This document shows positions 24,200 through 32,847 of a stretch of DNA of 57,922 nucleotides, piece after piece (position 1 is the stretch's first letter; every line of letters starts with the position of its first letter). Position numbers and translations under genes: made by a program. The notes under the pieces are model-generated. The model had not been told where the DNA came from, did not search any database, and saw only the letters and a list, made by a program, of their open reading frames with translations. The DNA comes from Streptomyces hilarionis. Lineage in GTDB: Bacteria > Actinomycetota > Actinomycetes > Streptomycetales > Streptomycetaceae. The stretch covers positions 1 to 57,922 of the forward strand of contig NZ_JAHHIT010000062.1 in NCBI RefSeq assembly GCF_024539675.1. Direction: 5' to 3'.

Positions 24200-25402
24200 T
24201 CAGGAGCGCCCGGGCGCGTCTCCCGTCGATGCCGGTCCGGGGCGGCGGCGCGCGAGAGCGGGGATCGCGCCCGCGGCGAGCAGGACCGCGAGGGCCGCGT
24301 AGCCGTGGGCGAGAGTGGTCCACGAAGCGACCACGGCGACGAGCAGGGGGCCGCCCGCGTCACCGAGTTCGCGGCCGAGTTCGGCGGCGCCCATGGTCTG
24401 GCCGAGGCGTTCCGCCGGTGTGGAGGCGGCGAGGGCGGCGAAGCCGAGCGGGGTGATCAGCCCGGTGCCGGCGCCGATCAGGGCGGCCCCGGCCAGGACC
24501 CCCGTCAGGCCCGGCAGCATGGCGCAGGCGAGACCGACGGCAGCGATCAGCAGCCCCGTGCCCATGCCACCGCCCGAGGTGAGGCGTCCGGCGTCCAGGG
24601 CCCGACCCGCCCTGGGCTGCACGACGGCCGCACAGGCGGCGAGCACGGAGACGGCGGCGCCGGTGGCGACCGGACCGAGGCCCGCCGCCCGGCCGGACAC
24701 CGGCAGGAAGCCGACGCCCACCGAGAGGGCGGCCGTTGCGGCGGCCAGCGCCGACGTGGGCGCGAGGAAGGCGGGCCGGGTCAGCCGCCGGGCCAGGTCC
24801 AGGACCGTCTGGCGGGCCCTGGGCAGCGGCGCGACGACGGGCACGGCGAGCGCGGCCCACACGGCGACGGCCGCGCCGAGCGCGGTCAGCACCGCGAACA
24901 GCAGGCGCAGTCCGCCGGCCCACACCAGGACCCCGCCCAGCAGGGGGCCCAGGGTGTAGCCGATCGACTTGTAGAAGCCGTAACTGCCGAAGGCACGGCC
25001 GCGCTTGGCGGCGGGATTGAGCCGCGCGACCAGGGCGGAGGCGGACGGCGAGAACGCGGAGGCCGCCGCCCCCTGGCCCAGCCGGGCCGCCCACAGCCAG
25101 CCGGGGCTGTCCGCCACCGTGTACACGGCGGAGGCGGCCGCGAAGGCGACGAGCCCCCCGAGCAGGACCGGGCGGGCGCCGATCCGGTCGGCCAGTACGC
25201 CGAAGACGGGTTTGAGCAGGACCTCGGCCCCGTCGTACAGGGCCAGCAATGCGCCCAGCACGAGCAGCGAGGTGACGGCGCCGTGTGCGGAGGCGCCCAG
25301 ACTGGCGGCGATGCCGTGCGCCCCGAACGCCGTCGTGAACCCCGCCGCGTACAGCGGCGCCATCTGCCGTGCGGGCGCGGCCGGGGTGTCCGCCGGGGTC
25401 AC
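24200..25402 (-). CDS. MFS transporter, drug-exporter type
   Basis: A 400-residue major facilitator with about 11-12 membrane spans. The loop 2-3 motif is FGVLADRIGARPVLLGG. The N-terminal half includes RLGQGAAASAFSPSASALVARLNPAAKRGRAFGSYGF. Such 12-span exporters usually expel drugs or metabolites by proton antiport; substrate unknown. The GTG at 25402 overlaps the stop of a possible 57-codon frame (GTGA). Two helices beyond the mid-loop are Ala/Gly-rich. It ends about 247 bp from the snapalysin start. Confidence 0.88.
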   Translation of the reverse strand: MTPADTPAAPARQMAPLYAAGFTTAFGAHGIAASLGASAHGAVTSLLVLGALLALYDGAEVLLKPVFGVLADRIGARPVLLGGLVAFAAASAVYTVADSPGWLWAARLGQGAAASAFSPSASALVARLNPAAKRGRAFGSYGFYKSIGYTLGPLLGGVLVWAGGLRLLFAVLTALGAAVAVWAALAVPVVAPLPRARQTVLDLARRLTRPAFLAPTSALAAATAALSVGVGFLPVSGRAAGLGPVATGAAVSVLAACAAVVQPRAGRALDAGRLTSGGGMGTGLLIAAVGLACAMLPGLTGVLAGAALIGAGTGLITPLGFAALAASTPAERLGQTMGAAELGRELGDAGGPLLVAVVASWTTLAHGYAALAVLLAAGAIPALARRRPGPASTGDAPGRS

Positions 25403-25572
25403 CGGTCCGGCTCCGGAGCCCGGCGCAGGGCGGGGAGGGACCGTTCGGAGCAGTCCTCACCGGCGGCCGCGCACCGCGCGAGCATCGCGCGCGCCTCGGC
25501 TGCCGCGGGCGTCCGGATCACGTCCCGCACTGTCGGGCGGCGGTGTCGTCGCCGCGGCCGTTCCCGCGTCAC
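25399..25572 (-). CDS. Possible small ORF overlapping the MFS start
   Basis: A 57-residue frame from GTG 25572 ends in a TGA that overlaps the MFS start (GTGA), which is the usual sign of coupling. The peptide is highly basic at the start (ERPRRRHRRPTVRD), then Ala-rich with two cysteines. Codon third positions are GC-rich. No ribosome site is visible upstream of the GTG, and I recognise no family, so it may be a chance frame in GC-rich DNA. Confidence 0.25.
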   Translation of the reverse strand: MTRERPRRRHRRPTVRDVIRTPAAAEARAMLARCAAAGEDCSERSLPALRRAPEPDR

Positions 25573-25800
25573 AGCGAGCAAGGTAGCAGCGGTCGCGTCG
25601 GCCCGGACGAGCCGCCCGCACCACGTCGCCCGCGACCCGCGCGACCCGCGACCCACGACCGGCGACCCGCGGCCCGCGACCGGGCGGGCCCGGCCCGTTC
25701 GGATGCGCTGTGATGGCGTCGCCCGCGAGGAGCCCACAGGCTGGTGCCGGGACATGGACGGGCCGCCGACACCGGGCGGCCGCCGATCACGGAGGATCGT

Positions 25801-26538
25801 GTGACCGCTTCGTCGCCCTCGAACGACACACCGCCGGCCCGGTACGACGACCTGCGGGCCCTGGTCGTCAACTGCACCCTGAAACGCTCGCCCGAGACCA
25901 GCAACACGCAGGGCCTGATCGACCGCAGCACCGCCCTCATGGGCGACCACGGGGTGCACGTCGACGTGGTCAGAGCGGTCGATCACGACATCGCGACCGG
26001 TGTGTGGCCCGACATGAGGGAGCACGGCTGGCAGACGGACGCCTGGCCGGATCTGTACCGGCAGGTCATGGCGGCCGACATCCTCGTGCTGGCCGGCCCC
26101 ATCTGGCTGGGTGACAACAGTTCCGTGATGAAGCGGGTGATCGAACGGCTCTACGCCTGTTCCAGCCTGCTCAACGACGCCGGCCAATACGCGTACTACG
26201 GCCGGGTCGGCGGTTGTCTGATCACCGGGAACGAGGACGGGGTCAAACACTGCGCCATGAACGTCCTCTACAGCCTGCAACACCTGGGGTACACCATCCC
26301 TCCCCAGGCGGACGCCGGCTGGATCGGCGAGGCAGGACCCGGCCCCTCCTATCTGGACCCCGGCTCGGGAGGGCCCCAGAACGACTTCACCAACCGCAAC
26401 ACCGCCTTCATGACCTGGAACCTGCTGCACATGGCCCGGGCGCTGAAGGACCTGGGCGGGATCCCCGCGTACGGCAACCAGCGCAGCGCCTGGGACGCCG
26501 GCTGCCGTCACGACCACGCCAATCCCGAGCACCGGTAG
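25801..26538 (+). CDS. Flavodoxin-fold NAD(P)H-dependent oxidoreductase
   Basis: A 245-residue flavoprotein of the flavodoxin/NADPH-FMN reductase type. The N-terminal strand and phosphate loop are LRALVVNCTLKRSPETSNTQGLID; the middle has ADILVLAGPIWLGDNSSVMKRVIERLYA, the flavin-stacking region of this family. The C-terminus is hydrophilic. It probably reduces quinones or nitro compounds. The GTG at 25801 has GGAGGATCG upstream. It stands alone and is convergent with the S8 protease gene. Confidence 0.87.
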   Translation: MTASSPSNDTPPARYDDLRALVVNCTLKRSPETSNTQGLIDRSTALMGDHGVHVDVVRAVDHDIATGVWPDMREHGWQTDAWPDLYRQVMAADILVLAGPIWLGDNSSVMKRVIERLYACSSLLNDAGQYAYYGRVGGCLITGNEDGVKHCAMNVLYSLQHLGYTIPPQADAGWIGEAGPGPSYLDPGSGGPQNDFTNRNTAFMTWNLLHMARALKDLGGIPAYGNQRSAWDAGCRHDHANPEHR

Positions 26539-26559
26539 GGCGCGGCCCGGGACGCGGCG

Positions 26560-27714
26560 TCAGATGCCGCCGGTGTTGAGCAGCCGGTTGGGCGTGTCGG
26601 CGCGCACGCCGTGCAGGACGCCCCGGGTGGCCGTGTGGTCGAGCCAGGTGTGCACCTGCTGGGCGGTGGCGTGCGGGTGGGCCGACAGGTACAGCGCGAT
26701 CACGCCGGTCGCGTGCGGCGCGGCCCAGGACGTCGCACCGGCGTCCTCGGTGGCCGTGCCCCCGCCGGCGAGAGCGGCGGTCACCTTCTCGCCGGGCGCG
26801 TACAGGTCCACGCACCGTCCGTACCCCGAACCGTAGGAGCCGCTGTCGGTCCACGGGCGGTCCTTCGACGTGGAGGCCGCCACGACGATCGTGCCGGGGA
26901 CGCCGGCGGGGGAGTGCTTGCAGGCGTCGTCGTGGTAGTTGCCGGCCGACACCACCGTCGGGATGCCCGCGGCGACCATCTTCTTCACCGCCGACTCCAG
27001 GGTCGCGGAGCGGTGGTCCAGGTTGAGCGACATGTTCACCACCGCGGGCTTCTGCGCGTGCGCGGTGACCCATTTGACGGACTTCACCAGAGCGGCCTCG
27101 GCCGCCGCGGGGGAGCCGGCGCCGTCGCTCTCGCACAGGATGCCCTGGACCCGGACGAGTTCCGCCTTGGGGGCCACGCCGTACTTCGCCCCGCCGATGA
27201 CGCCCGCGACGAACGTGCCGTGGCCGATGCCGTCCTCGCTGAAGCAGTCGCCGGAGTCCTTGGCGCCCACGAAGTCGGCGCCGAGCCGGGCGCGTCCGCC
27301 GAACTCCTTGTGGGCGACGTCCATCCCGGTGTCGATCACGTAGACGTGCACGCCCTTGCCCGTGGCGGTGGTGGTGAGCTTCCCGTTCAGCGGTCGCGAC
27401 CGCTGGTCCAGGATGTCCAGGTTCCACGGCACGTGCCGGCTGACCGGGAGTGCTCCGATCCGCGTCGCCACGGGCGACCTCCCCAGGACGGTGGAGGCTC
27501 CGGGCGCCGTGTCGGACGACAGCCCGTCGCCGGCGGCCGTCGCGGCGGACCCCTTGCCGGGCCCGGGCAGCGACTTCCCGTGCGCGGGCGACGTCCCGCC
27601 CTCTCCGGCCGCCGCGCCGGCCTTCCCGCCACAGGCCGAAGCCCCGAGCACCGTCATCACGGCCATCACCATGAGGCCGGCCTTGGTCGCGTTCCGCGTC
27701 ACGATGTCCCCCAT
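26560..27714 (-). CDS. Secreted S8 family serine protease (subtilase), lipobox-like signal
   Basis: A 384-residue subtilisin-like protease. Asp128 (VIDTG), His165 (GIGHGTFVAG), Asn259 (VVSAGN) and Ser329 (ATSWAAPHATG) form the complete triad and oxyanion hole; the Ser motif has Trp in place of the usual Met. The signal peptide ends in LGASACGG (Cys28), close to a lipobox, so it may be lipid-anchored. Pro-sequence elements at the N-terminus are short. The ATG at 27714 (AGGGAT upstream) or GTG 27702 (GGGGGAC) could be the start. It is divergent from the GH30 gene. Confidence 0.9.
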   Translation of the reverse strand: MGDIVTRNATKAGLMVMAVMTVLGASACGGKAGAAAGEGGTSPAHGKSLPGPGKGSAATAAGDGLSSDTAPGASTVLGRSPVATRIGALPVSRHVPWNLDILDQRSRPLNGKLTTTATGKGVHVYVIDTGMDVAHKEFGGRARLGADFVGAKDSGDCFSEDGIGHGTFVAGVIGGAKYGVAPKAELVRVQGILCESDGAGSPAAAEAALVKSVKWVTAHAQKPAVVNMSLNLDHRSATLESAVKKMVAAGIPTVVSAGNYHDDACKHSPAGVPGTIVVAASTSKDRPWTDSGSYGSGYGRCVDLYAPGEKVTAALAGGGTATEDAGATSWAAPHATGVIALYLSAHPHATAQQVHTWLDHTATRGVLHGVRADTPNRLLNTGGI

Positions 27715-27915
27715 ATCCCTGCTTCGCACACAGTCAGCGCACAAGACGACGGCGGCGGACGAACGGTTCCGGCCAGGCGTTGTCCGAAATCCGGGAGTCC
27801 GCAAGAGGCGCGACGGCCGCTGTCCCCGGGGACGGCCCCGCCCGGCGGGCACCCTGCCGCGCGCCCGGGCTGACGGGCCGTCGGGGCGTGCGAGGCGTCC
27901 GTGCCGTCAGGAGGG

Positions 27916-27944
27916 TTGACGGTGTCGAGGGGCGTCGTTAACTT
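27916..27944 (+). promoter_or_regulatory. Predicted vegetative-type promoter for the GH30 gene
   Basis: TTGACG (27916-27921), a 17-bp spacer and TAACTT (27939-27944) match a sigma-70 type promoter. The start would be near 27951, giving a 200-base leader that contains the CebR-like box. The GH3 gene has a very similar TTGACG and TAACTC pair at 54128-54157. Confidence 0.45.
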
Positions 27945-27968
27945 TCGTGATGTCCGCAGTCTTGGACA

Positions 27969-27988
27969 CTGTTCACGATGTCGAACAG
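27969..27988. promoter_or_regulatory. Inverted repeat CTGTTC-N8-GAACAG
   Basis: Six-base arms CTGTTC and GAACAG flank ACGATGTC. It lies just downstream of the predicted GH30 start site, so it could be a repressor site. The protein that binds it is unknown. Confidence 0.4.
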
Positions 27989-28090
27989 GTGGGCGTGCCC
28001 TCCGGGCCGCCGGCACCGGCTGCGCGCGCTATCGGCGGCATCTCGGCATCTCCCGCAGGAAACCGGCACACGGATGGTCACGCGTGACAG

Positions 28091-28104
28091 TGGGAGCGCT
28101 CCCA
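28091..28104. promoter_or_regulatory. CebR-type operator TGGGAGCGCTCCCA
   Basis: The 14-bp perfect palindrome TGGGAGCGCTCCCA is the classic binding site of the LacI-family repressor CebR, which releases DNA in the presence of cellobiose or cellotriose. It ends 51 bp before the ATG of the glucuronoxylanase gene. This links the gene to cellulose/hemicellulose induction; cebR itself is not in the window. Confidence 0.75.
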
Positions 28105-28155
28105 CACGGGTCGAGAACGGCCCCTCGACAGCAACGGCCAAGTGGAGGACAGGAC

Positions 28156-29463
28156 ATGACGCACAGTCGGAACGAGTCCGCGAACGGGGAGCGGCCATCG
28201 CCGAGCCGCAGGTCGGTCCTGGCGACGATGGGCGCCCTGCCGGTCCTCACGGCGACGACCTCCCTCGCCGGGGCGTCGAACGCCGTCGCGGCGACCACCG
28301 CCACCGTGGTCATCGACGTGTCGGCGCGACGGCAGGTCGTCCGGGGGTTCGGAGGCATGAGCCACTCCGCCTGGATCGGCGACCTCACGGCGGCCCAGCG
28401 GGACACGGCGTTCGGCGCCGGAGACGGCCGCCTCGGCCTCTCCCTCCTGCGGATCCCCGTCCCCGAGGACCGGTCCGCCTGGAGCCGCGACCTGGCGACG
28501 GCGAAGCGCGCCGTCGAACTCGGCGCGACGGTCATCGCGTCGCCGTGGAACCCGCCCTCCTCGATGGTCGAGACCTTCGTCCGCGGCAGCCAGACCAACG
28601 CGCGGCGCCTGAGGTACTCCATGTACGGCGCCTACGCCCAGCACCTCAACGACTTCACCGCCTTCCTGCGCGACAACGGGGTGAACCTGTACGCCGTCTC
28701 GGTGCAGAACGAGCCCGACTACGCCCAGGACTGGACGTGGTGGACCCCTGCCGAGATGGTCCGCTTCCTGCGGGAGAACGCGGGGTCTATCAGCACCCGG
28801 GTCATCGCGCCGGAGTCCTTCCAGTACCTGAAGAACATGTCGGACCCGATCCTCAACGACCCGGTGGCGCTCGCCAACGTGGACGTCGTCGGCGCCCACC
28901 TCTACGGCACGCCGTTCGCGAACTTCCCCTACCCCCTGTTCAAGCAGAAGGGCGCGGGCAAGGAACTCTGGATGACGGAGGTGTACTACCCCAACAGCAC
29001 GGATTCGGCGGACCTGTGGCCGCAAGCGCTCGATGTCGGGGAGCACATCCACCGCGCGATGGTGGATGCCGAGTTCCAGGCGTACATCTGGTGGTACATC
29101 CGGCGCAGTTACGGTCCGCTGCGCGAGGACGGCAGGATCAGCAAGCGTGGCGCCTGCATGGCGCACTTCGCCAGGTTCGTCCGCCCCGGATCCGTCCGGG
29201 TCGAGGCGACGCCGAAGCCGGCCTCGGACGTCTACGTGTCGGCGTACCGCAACGGCGGCTCCACGGTCGTGGTGGCCGTCAACAAGGGTGCCGGCGCGGT
29301 GAGTCAGCAGTTCACCCTGGCGAACGGCAGCGCCTCGAGCGTCTCGTCGTGGCTGACCGACGCGAGCAGGAGCGTCGCCGCGCAGGCCGCCGCCCGCGTC
29401 TCCAACGGAGCCTTCACGGCCACGCTCCCCGCACGCAGCATCACGACGTTCGTGACCGCCTGA
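28156..29463 (+). CDS. Secreted GH30 glucuronoxylanase
   Basis: A 435-residue glycoside hydrolase of family 30. A twin-arginine-like signal (SRRSVLATMGALPVLTATTSLAGA) precedes VRGFGGMSHSAWIGDL. The acid/base is Glu186 (QNEPDY) and the nucleophile Glu275 (MTEVYY). The signature WWYIRRSYGPL near residues 312-322 fits subfamily 8, where the Arg pair contacts the glucuronate branch, so cleavage of glucuronoxylan is likely. A C-terminal beta-sandwich follows. The ATG at 28156 has AGTGGAGGAC upstream. The CebR-type box suggests induction by cello-oligosaccharides. Confidence 0.9.
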   Translation: MTHSRNESANGERPSPSRRSVLATMGALPVLTATTSLAGASNAVAATTATVVIDVSARRQVVRGFGGMSHSAWIGDLTAAQRDTAFGAGDGRLGLSLLRIPVPEDRSAWSRDLATAKRAVELGATVIASPWNPPSSMVETFVRGSQTNARRLRYSMYGAYAQHLNDFTAFLRDNGVNLYAVSVQNEPDYAQDWTWWTPAEMVRFLRENAGSISTRVIAPESFQYLKNMSDPILNDPVALANVDVVGAHLYGTPFANFPYPLFKQKGAGKELWMTEVYYPNSTDSADLWPQALDVGEHIHRAMVDAEFQAYIWWYIRRSYGPLREDGRISKRGACMAHFARFVRPGSVRVEATPKPASDVYVSAYRNGGSTVVVAVNKGAGAVSQQFTLANGSASSVSSWLTDASRSVAAQAAARVSNGAFTATLPARSITTFVTA

Positions 29464-29636
29464 CCGGAGCGCCCGCCGGGGGAGGCGCACCGACCGCTCG
29501 CCCGCCGGATCCCGACCGCGGCCGGAGCGACGCCGGATGCGCCGAACCCGGCGTCGTGAAGGCCCGGTTCGCATCCTGACGAGCCGTCACAGGTTCTCCC
29601 CGGCCGTCATGAGCGATCGCGGGCCGTCGTGGGCCG

Positions 29637-30311
29637 TCACAGGAAGAAGGGCAGGTTCACGACCAGGGCGACATACGCGACGCAGCCGACCACGGCGAGG
29701 AGGGTGAACAGGACGACGTGGTCGTGACGCCATGGCGTGGGAATCCCCGGGAAGCGCTTCTTCAGCAGGGGCCAGGTGAGGAAGCCGTGGTCCTGCACGG
29801 GAAGGCGCAGGTCCCGCCAGAGCTCGCGCAGCCCTTCCGCGTCCCAGAACCGCGGATCGACGAGCACCGGCCGGTGGGACCTCGACGTGATGACGATCCG
29901 GTCCTTGTGGGGTCCGTCGAAGGGCGCCTTGAGCGTGTGCAGGCCCGTCAGGGAGGACACCGGCGCGCGCAGGACCTTGCGGTTCCACCGGTCGCTCACC
30001 GTGAGAACGCCGTCTTCGAGACGCATCCCGGCATGGGCCCAGCGCAGGCCGCCGAGCATCACGACCAGGAGCAGCGGGAACACGACCGCCAGGAGCCCGA
30101 TCACCAGGCCCGCCACGCCCGACCCGGCCGAAGTGCCCCGACCCCGGGCCATCATGAGGCCCATCCGCAGGGCCCCGAGGGCGATGAGGGGCGATCCCTT
30201 GAGCAGCAGGGCCTTGCTGGGCCCGTTGTCGGGCCTGACAGAAACCCAGGGGAGTTCCGCCTCGTCCGCGGGTTCGGTGGACGAGGGCTCGCCCGACGGC
30301 CGCATGGTCAT
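29637..30311 (-). CDS. Integral membrane protein, PH-domain-like middle region
   Basis: A 224-residue protein. A hydrophilic N-terminus, a first helical hairpin around VAGLVIGLLAVVFPLLLVVMLGGL, then a central beta-rich region (MRLEDGVLTVSDRWNRKVLRAPVSSLTGLHTLKAP...IVITSRSHRPVLVDPRFWDAEGLRELW) resembling bacterial PH domains, and a C-terminal span VVLFTLLAVVGCVAYVALVV. The ATG at 30311 follows AAGGAG. No function is known. It is downstream of the propeller-like gene in the same direction, 117 bp away. Confidence 0.65.
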   Translation of the reverse strand: MTMRPSGEPSSTEPADEAELPWVSVRPDNGPSKALLLKGSPLIALGALRMGLMMARGRGTSAGSGVAGLVIGLLAVVFPLLLVVMLGGLRWAHAGMRLEDGVLTVSDRWNRKVLRAPVSSLTGLHTLKAPFDGPHKDRIVITSRSHRPVLVDPRFWDAEGLRELWRDLRLPVQDHGFLTWPLLKKRFPGIPTPWRHDHVVLFTLLAVVGCVAYVALVVNLPFFL

Positions 30312-30428
30312 ACGCGTTCTCCTTCCGGTCCGCGCCGCACGCACACCGGCCGTGCGGTGAGGCCGGACAGCGCGGGCGGGACGCACGACCACGATCCCGT
30401 GAACCGGTCGTCGACGGCATCGGGGAAA

Positions 30429-31397
30429 CTACGTACCCGCGGGCCGCGCCGAGGCCGGCAGCGGCGCCCGCATCCGGTGGACGGACGTCCCGTCGCGGCC
30501 GGCGGTGAGCCAGGAACCGTCGCCCAACGACACGAGCCCGTAAGGGTCGTTGACCTCTACGATCCATTCGCCGCGGACCGCGCCCGTCCGCACGTCGACC
30601 AGATGGTGACCGCACCACTCCTCCTCGTCCTCGCGTTCACCGCCCAGCGTGACGACGGCCGTGTCCGGGGTCAGACAGCCTCCGCTCCACTCGACGAACG
30701 TGTCCTGCGGGTCATGGCCGAACGCGTCGACGGACAGCGTGAGGAGGACCTCCCCGTCGGGATGGCGGTGGAAGGCCACGTCCGCCTGATCGTGATCGAC
30801 GGTCATGAACTGCCGTCCGTCGGGCGACAGGCCGATCAGGCAGCGGTCGGACCACGGGAAGGAGTCGAACTCCGGCGCGCCGCCCGCTCCGGCCGTGCTC
30901 CTGACGACGACCGAGCCGTCCTGGCCCTCACCGATGTCGAGGTACACGGTGCCGTCCAGGGGGTGCACGTAGCGGCCGGCCGCGTGCCCGACGGTCTCCA
31001 ACGGCCGGCGCGCCAGGACCGTCCCGTCGTCGGCGTCGTGCCCGACCCGCTGGTCCGCTTCGGCCCGCCCCGCCATGGCGTCCGGCCGGTAGACCCACAC
31101 CGTCCGGCCGTCCAGGGAGAGTGCACAGCCGGGCCGGTGACCGTGGCGCTCCCCGGAGCGCGGTTCGAAGGCGGCGGTCCACACCGGTTCACCGCCGCGC
31201 GTGAGGGAGACGACCGTGTTCAGCGTCGTGTACACGACCCGTTTCAGATCGGGCCGGACCACCGACTCCACGACGTCGTCGCCGGCCCGAGGCCTGAACG
31301 ACGCGGCGGGCCGCAGCGCTCCGAAGGCGGCGGAGTCGAGCACGTAGGCGTGGATCAACCCCTCGCGATGGCGTGTGATGACCGTCGGGGGCCGCAC
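30429..31397 (-). CDS. Predicted beta-propeller-like protein
   Basis: A 322-residue soluble protein without signal peptide. It has repeated strand-turn segments typical of WD40/PQQ-like blades (VVYTTLNTVVSLTRGGEPVWTAAF; ALSLDGRTVWVYRPD; GTVYLDIGEGQDGSVVV; CLIGLSPDGRQFMTVD), with SLDGRT and SPDGRQ turns. I recognise no named family. The GTG at 31397 lies 12 bp after the SnoaL-like gene, so both are likely in one operon. Function unknown; possibly a scaffold or sensor. Confidence 0.6.
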   Translation of the reverse strand: MRPPTVITRHREGLIHAYVLDSAAFGALRPAASFRPRAGDDVVESVVRPDLKRVVYTTLNTVVSLTRGGEPVWTAAFEPRSGERHGHRPGCALSLDGRTVWVYRPDAMAGRAEADQRVGHDADDGTVLARRPLETVGHAAGRYVHPLDGTVYLDIGEGQDGSVVVRSTAGAGGAPEFDSFPWSDRCLIGLSPDGRQFMTVDHDQADVAFHRHPDGEVLLTLSVDAFGHDPQDTFVEWSGGCLTPDTAVVTLGGEREDEEEWCGHHLVDVRTGAVRGEWIVEVNDPYGLVSLGDGSWLTAGRDGTSVHRMRAPLPASARPAGT

Positions 31398-31409
31398 GGA
31401 TGTCCGTCG

Positions 31410-31790
31410 TCAGAACATGGTGTTGTCGTTGTCGCTGGTGGAAGGGACGACCTGGAGGACGTCCCAGTGTTCGACGATCCTGCCGTGCGCGTCGAAGCGG
31501 AAGATGTCGATCCCGGCGTACTCCTCGGCGGGCCACGTCTGGTGGCAGTGCAGGATGACGTGGTCGCCGTCGGCGAAGGCGCGCTTGATCTCCACCCGCT
31601 TGCCCGGGTACTCCGCGGCCATGCGCTCGAAGTAGTCGACGAACGCCTGCTTGCCGTCGCCGACGTGGGGGTTGTGCTGGATGTAGGTGTCTCCGGCGTA
31701 CCGGTCGATGGCCTCGGCGGGGCGGCACCGGTTGAACATCAGGTCGTAGAACGCCTTGGCCGTGGTCTTGTTGCTCTCCGGGTCGTTCAT
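31410..31790 (-). CDS. SnoaL-like/NTF2-fold protein, single domain
   Basis: A 126-residue NTF2-like protein of the SnoaL type. It reads KAFYDLMFNRCRPAEAIDRYAGDTYIQHNPHVGDGKQAFVDYF...GRIVEHWDVLQVV; the YIQHNP, DG and EHWD residues recur in each domain of its neighbour. These small folds act as cyclases, hydrolases or isomerases, or without known activity. The ATG at 31790 follows a weak GGTGG. It is paired with the tandem protein at 31941-32702 and faces the AraC regulator. Confidence 0.85.
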   Translation of the reverse strand: MNDPESNKTTAKAFYDLMFNRCRPAEAIDRYAGDTYIQHNPHVGDGKQAFVDYFERMAAEYPGKRVEIKRAFADGDHVILHCHQTWPAEEYAGIDIFRFDAHGRIVEHWDVLQVVPSTSDNDNTMF

Positions 31791-31940
31791 GGTGCCACCG
31801 TATGGTCGGGCGCCGGGTGCGGCGCGGTGAGGTCGTCGAGCGGGGTGAGGGGCGGACAGGCACGGGACGAGTTCGTGCGGCAAGGGGTCGGCGGACCCCT
31901 CGGGTCACCGCCGAGGGGCCCGGGCCGGAGCGGGCTCGGG

Positions 31941-32702
31941 TCAGAACACGCCGTTGTCGTGCGGCAGTTCGGCCGGGATCGGGGCGATGACGTCCCAGTG
32001 TTCGACGATCTTGCCGTCCTGGACGCGGAAGAGGTCGTAGTACGCCACCGGGACGCCGAACTCGCCCTCGGACTGGAGCAGCACGAACTCGCCCTCGGCG
32101 ATGATCTTGTGGACGGTCTTGTAGACGAGGTTCCTGCCCTGCTCGGCCCACTGCGCCGCGGCGGCCCCGAAACCGTCGAGGCCGTCGGCGGCCTCCGGGT
32201 TGTGCTGGTGGTAGGTCTCGGTGGAGAGGTAGTCGGTGAGCACCGAGTAGTCGGCTCCGACCAGGACCTTCCGCGCGAACTCGGCGACGAGGGCCCGGTT
32301 GGCCTCGGTGTCGCCGGGCGCGGTGACCTGGGCCGGACCGTCGGTCTGCGAACGGCCCGACGCCGTGTCCCGCACGAGGGGGGTGAGGGCGTCCCAGTGC
32401 TCGGCGAGCCGCCCGTCGGCGTCGACGCGGAAGACGTCGAAGGCGACCAGCGGCTCCGGGCCGAAGCCGTGGTAGGCGCCGTGCAGGGCGACCAGGTCGC
32501 CGTCGGCGATCACTCGGGCGCCCTCGTACCGGAAGCCGTCCGGCAGGCCGGCGACCAGCCGGCGCAGCGCCTCGGGGCCGTCGGCGGCCAGGGCGCTGTG
32601 CTGACGGTAGTCGGCGGCGACCCAGCGGTCGACCGCGCTCGGGTCCCGCCGGCCGAACAGCTCGCCGGCGGCGGTCAGGACGGTGTTCTTGGCGTTGCTC
32701 AC
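31941..32702 (-). CDS. Tandem two-domain SnoaL-like/NTF2-fold protein
   Basis: A 253-residue protein of two NTF2-like domains: residues 1-110 (DYRQHSALAADG...GRLAEHWDALTPL) and 125-253 (TYHQHNPEAADGLDGF...GKIVEHWDVIAPI). The repeat of QHx4-7DG and EHWD shows an internal duplication. SnoaL-type proteins often act on cyclic or aromatic substrates; here the activity is unknown. The GTG at 32702 follows GAGGAGAACC. It is the first gene of a leftward operon and the AraC gene is divergent 145 bp away. Confidence 0.83.
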   Translation of the reverse strand: MSNAKNTVLTAAGELFGRRDPSAVDRWVAADYRQHSALAADGPEALRRLVAGLPDGFRYEGARVIADGDLVALHGAYHGFGPEPLVAFDVFRVDADGRLAEHWDALTPLVRDTASGRSQTDGPAQVTAPGDTEANRALVAEFARKVLVGADYSVLTDYLSTETYHQHNPEAADGLDGFGAAAAQWAEQGRNLVYKTVHKIIAEGEFVLLQSEGEFGVPVAYYDLFRVQDGKIVEHWDVIAPIPAELPHDNGVF

Positions 32703-32847
32703 GGAGGTTCTCCTCAGGTGTGGGTGAGGCGGGGGGAGTGGGCGACGGTCACGCCCTTGCGTTTTTCCGACACCGAAGGGCGCCGGAGGAGTTCGCCTCT
32801 TCAACGTAAGGCCGATGATCTGGACGAATCGGATACGCTGACGACTG

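Larger units (their letters stand above)
27715..28155. other. Divergent S8 protease/GH30 regulatory region
   Basis: The 441-bp gap has no supportable gene. It holds a promoter-like pair for the GH30 gene (27916-27944), an inverted repeat at 27969-27988, and the perfect CebR-type box at 28091-28104. The S8 protease promoter must lie in 27715-27900, but I cannot place it. Confidence 0.6.

Noticed and set aside
25399..26532. A 377-codon minus-strand frame across the flavodoxin-like gene
   Set aside because: Most of it is antisense to the clear flavodoxin-fold gene. Only its last 57 codons, overlapping the MFS start, were kept as a low-confidence candidate.
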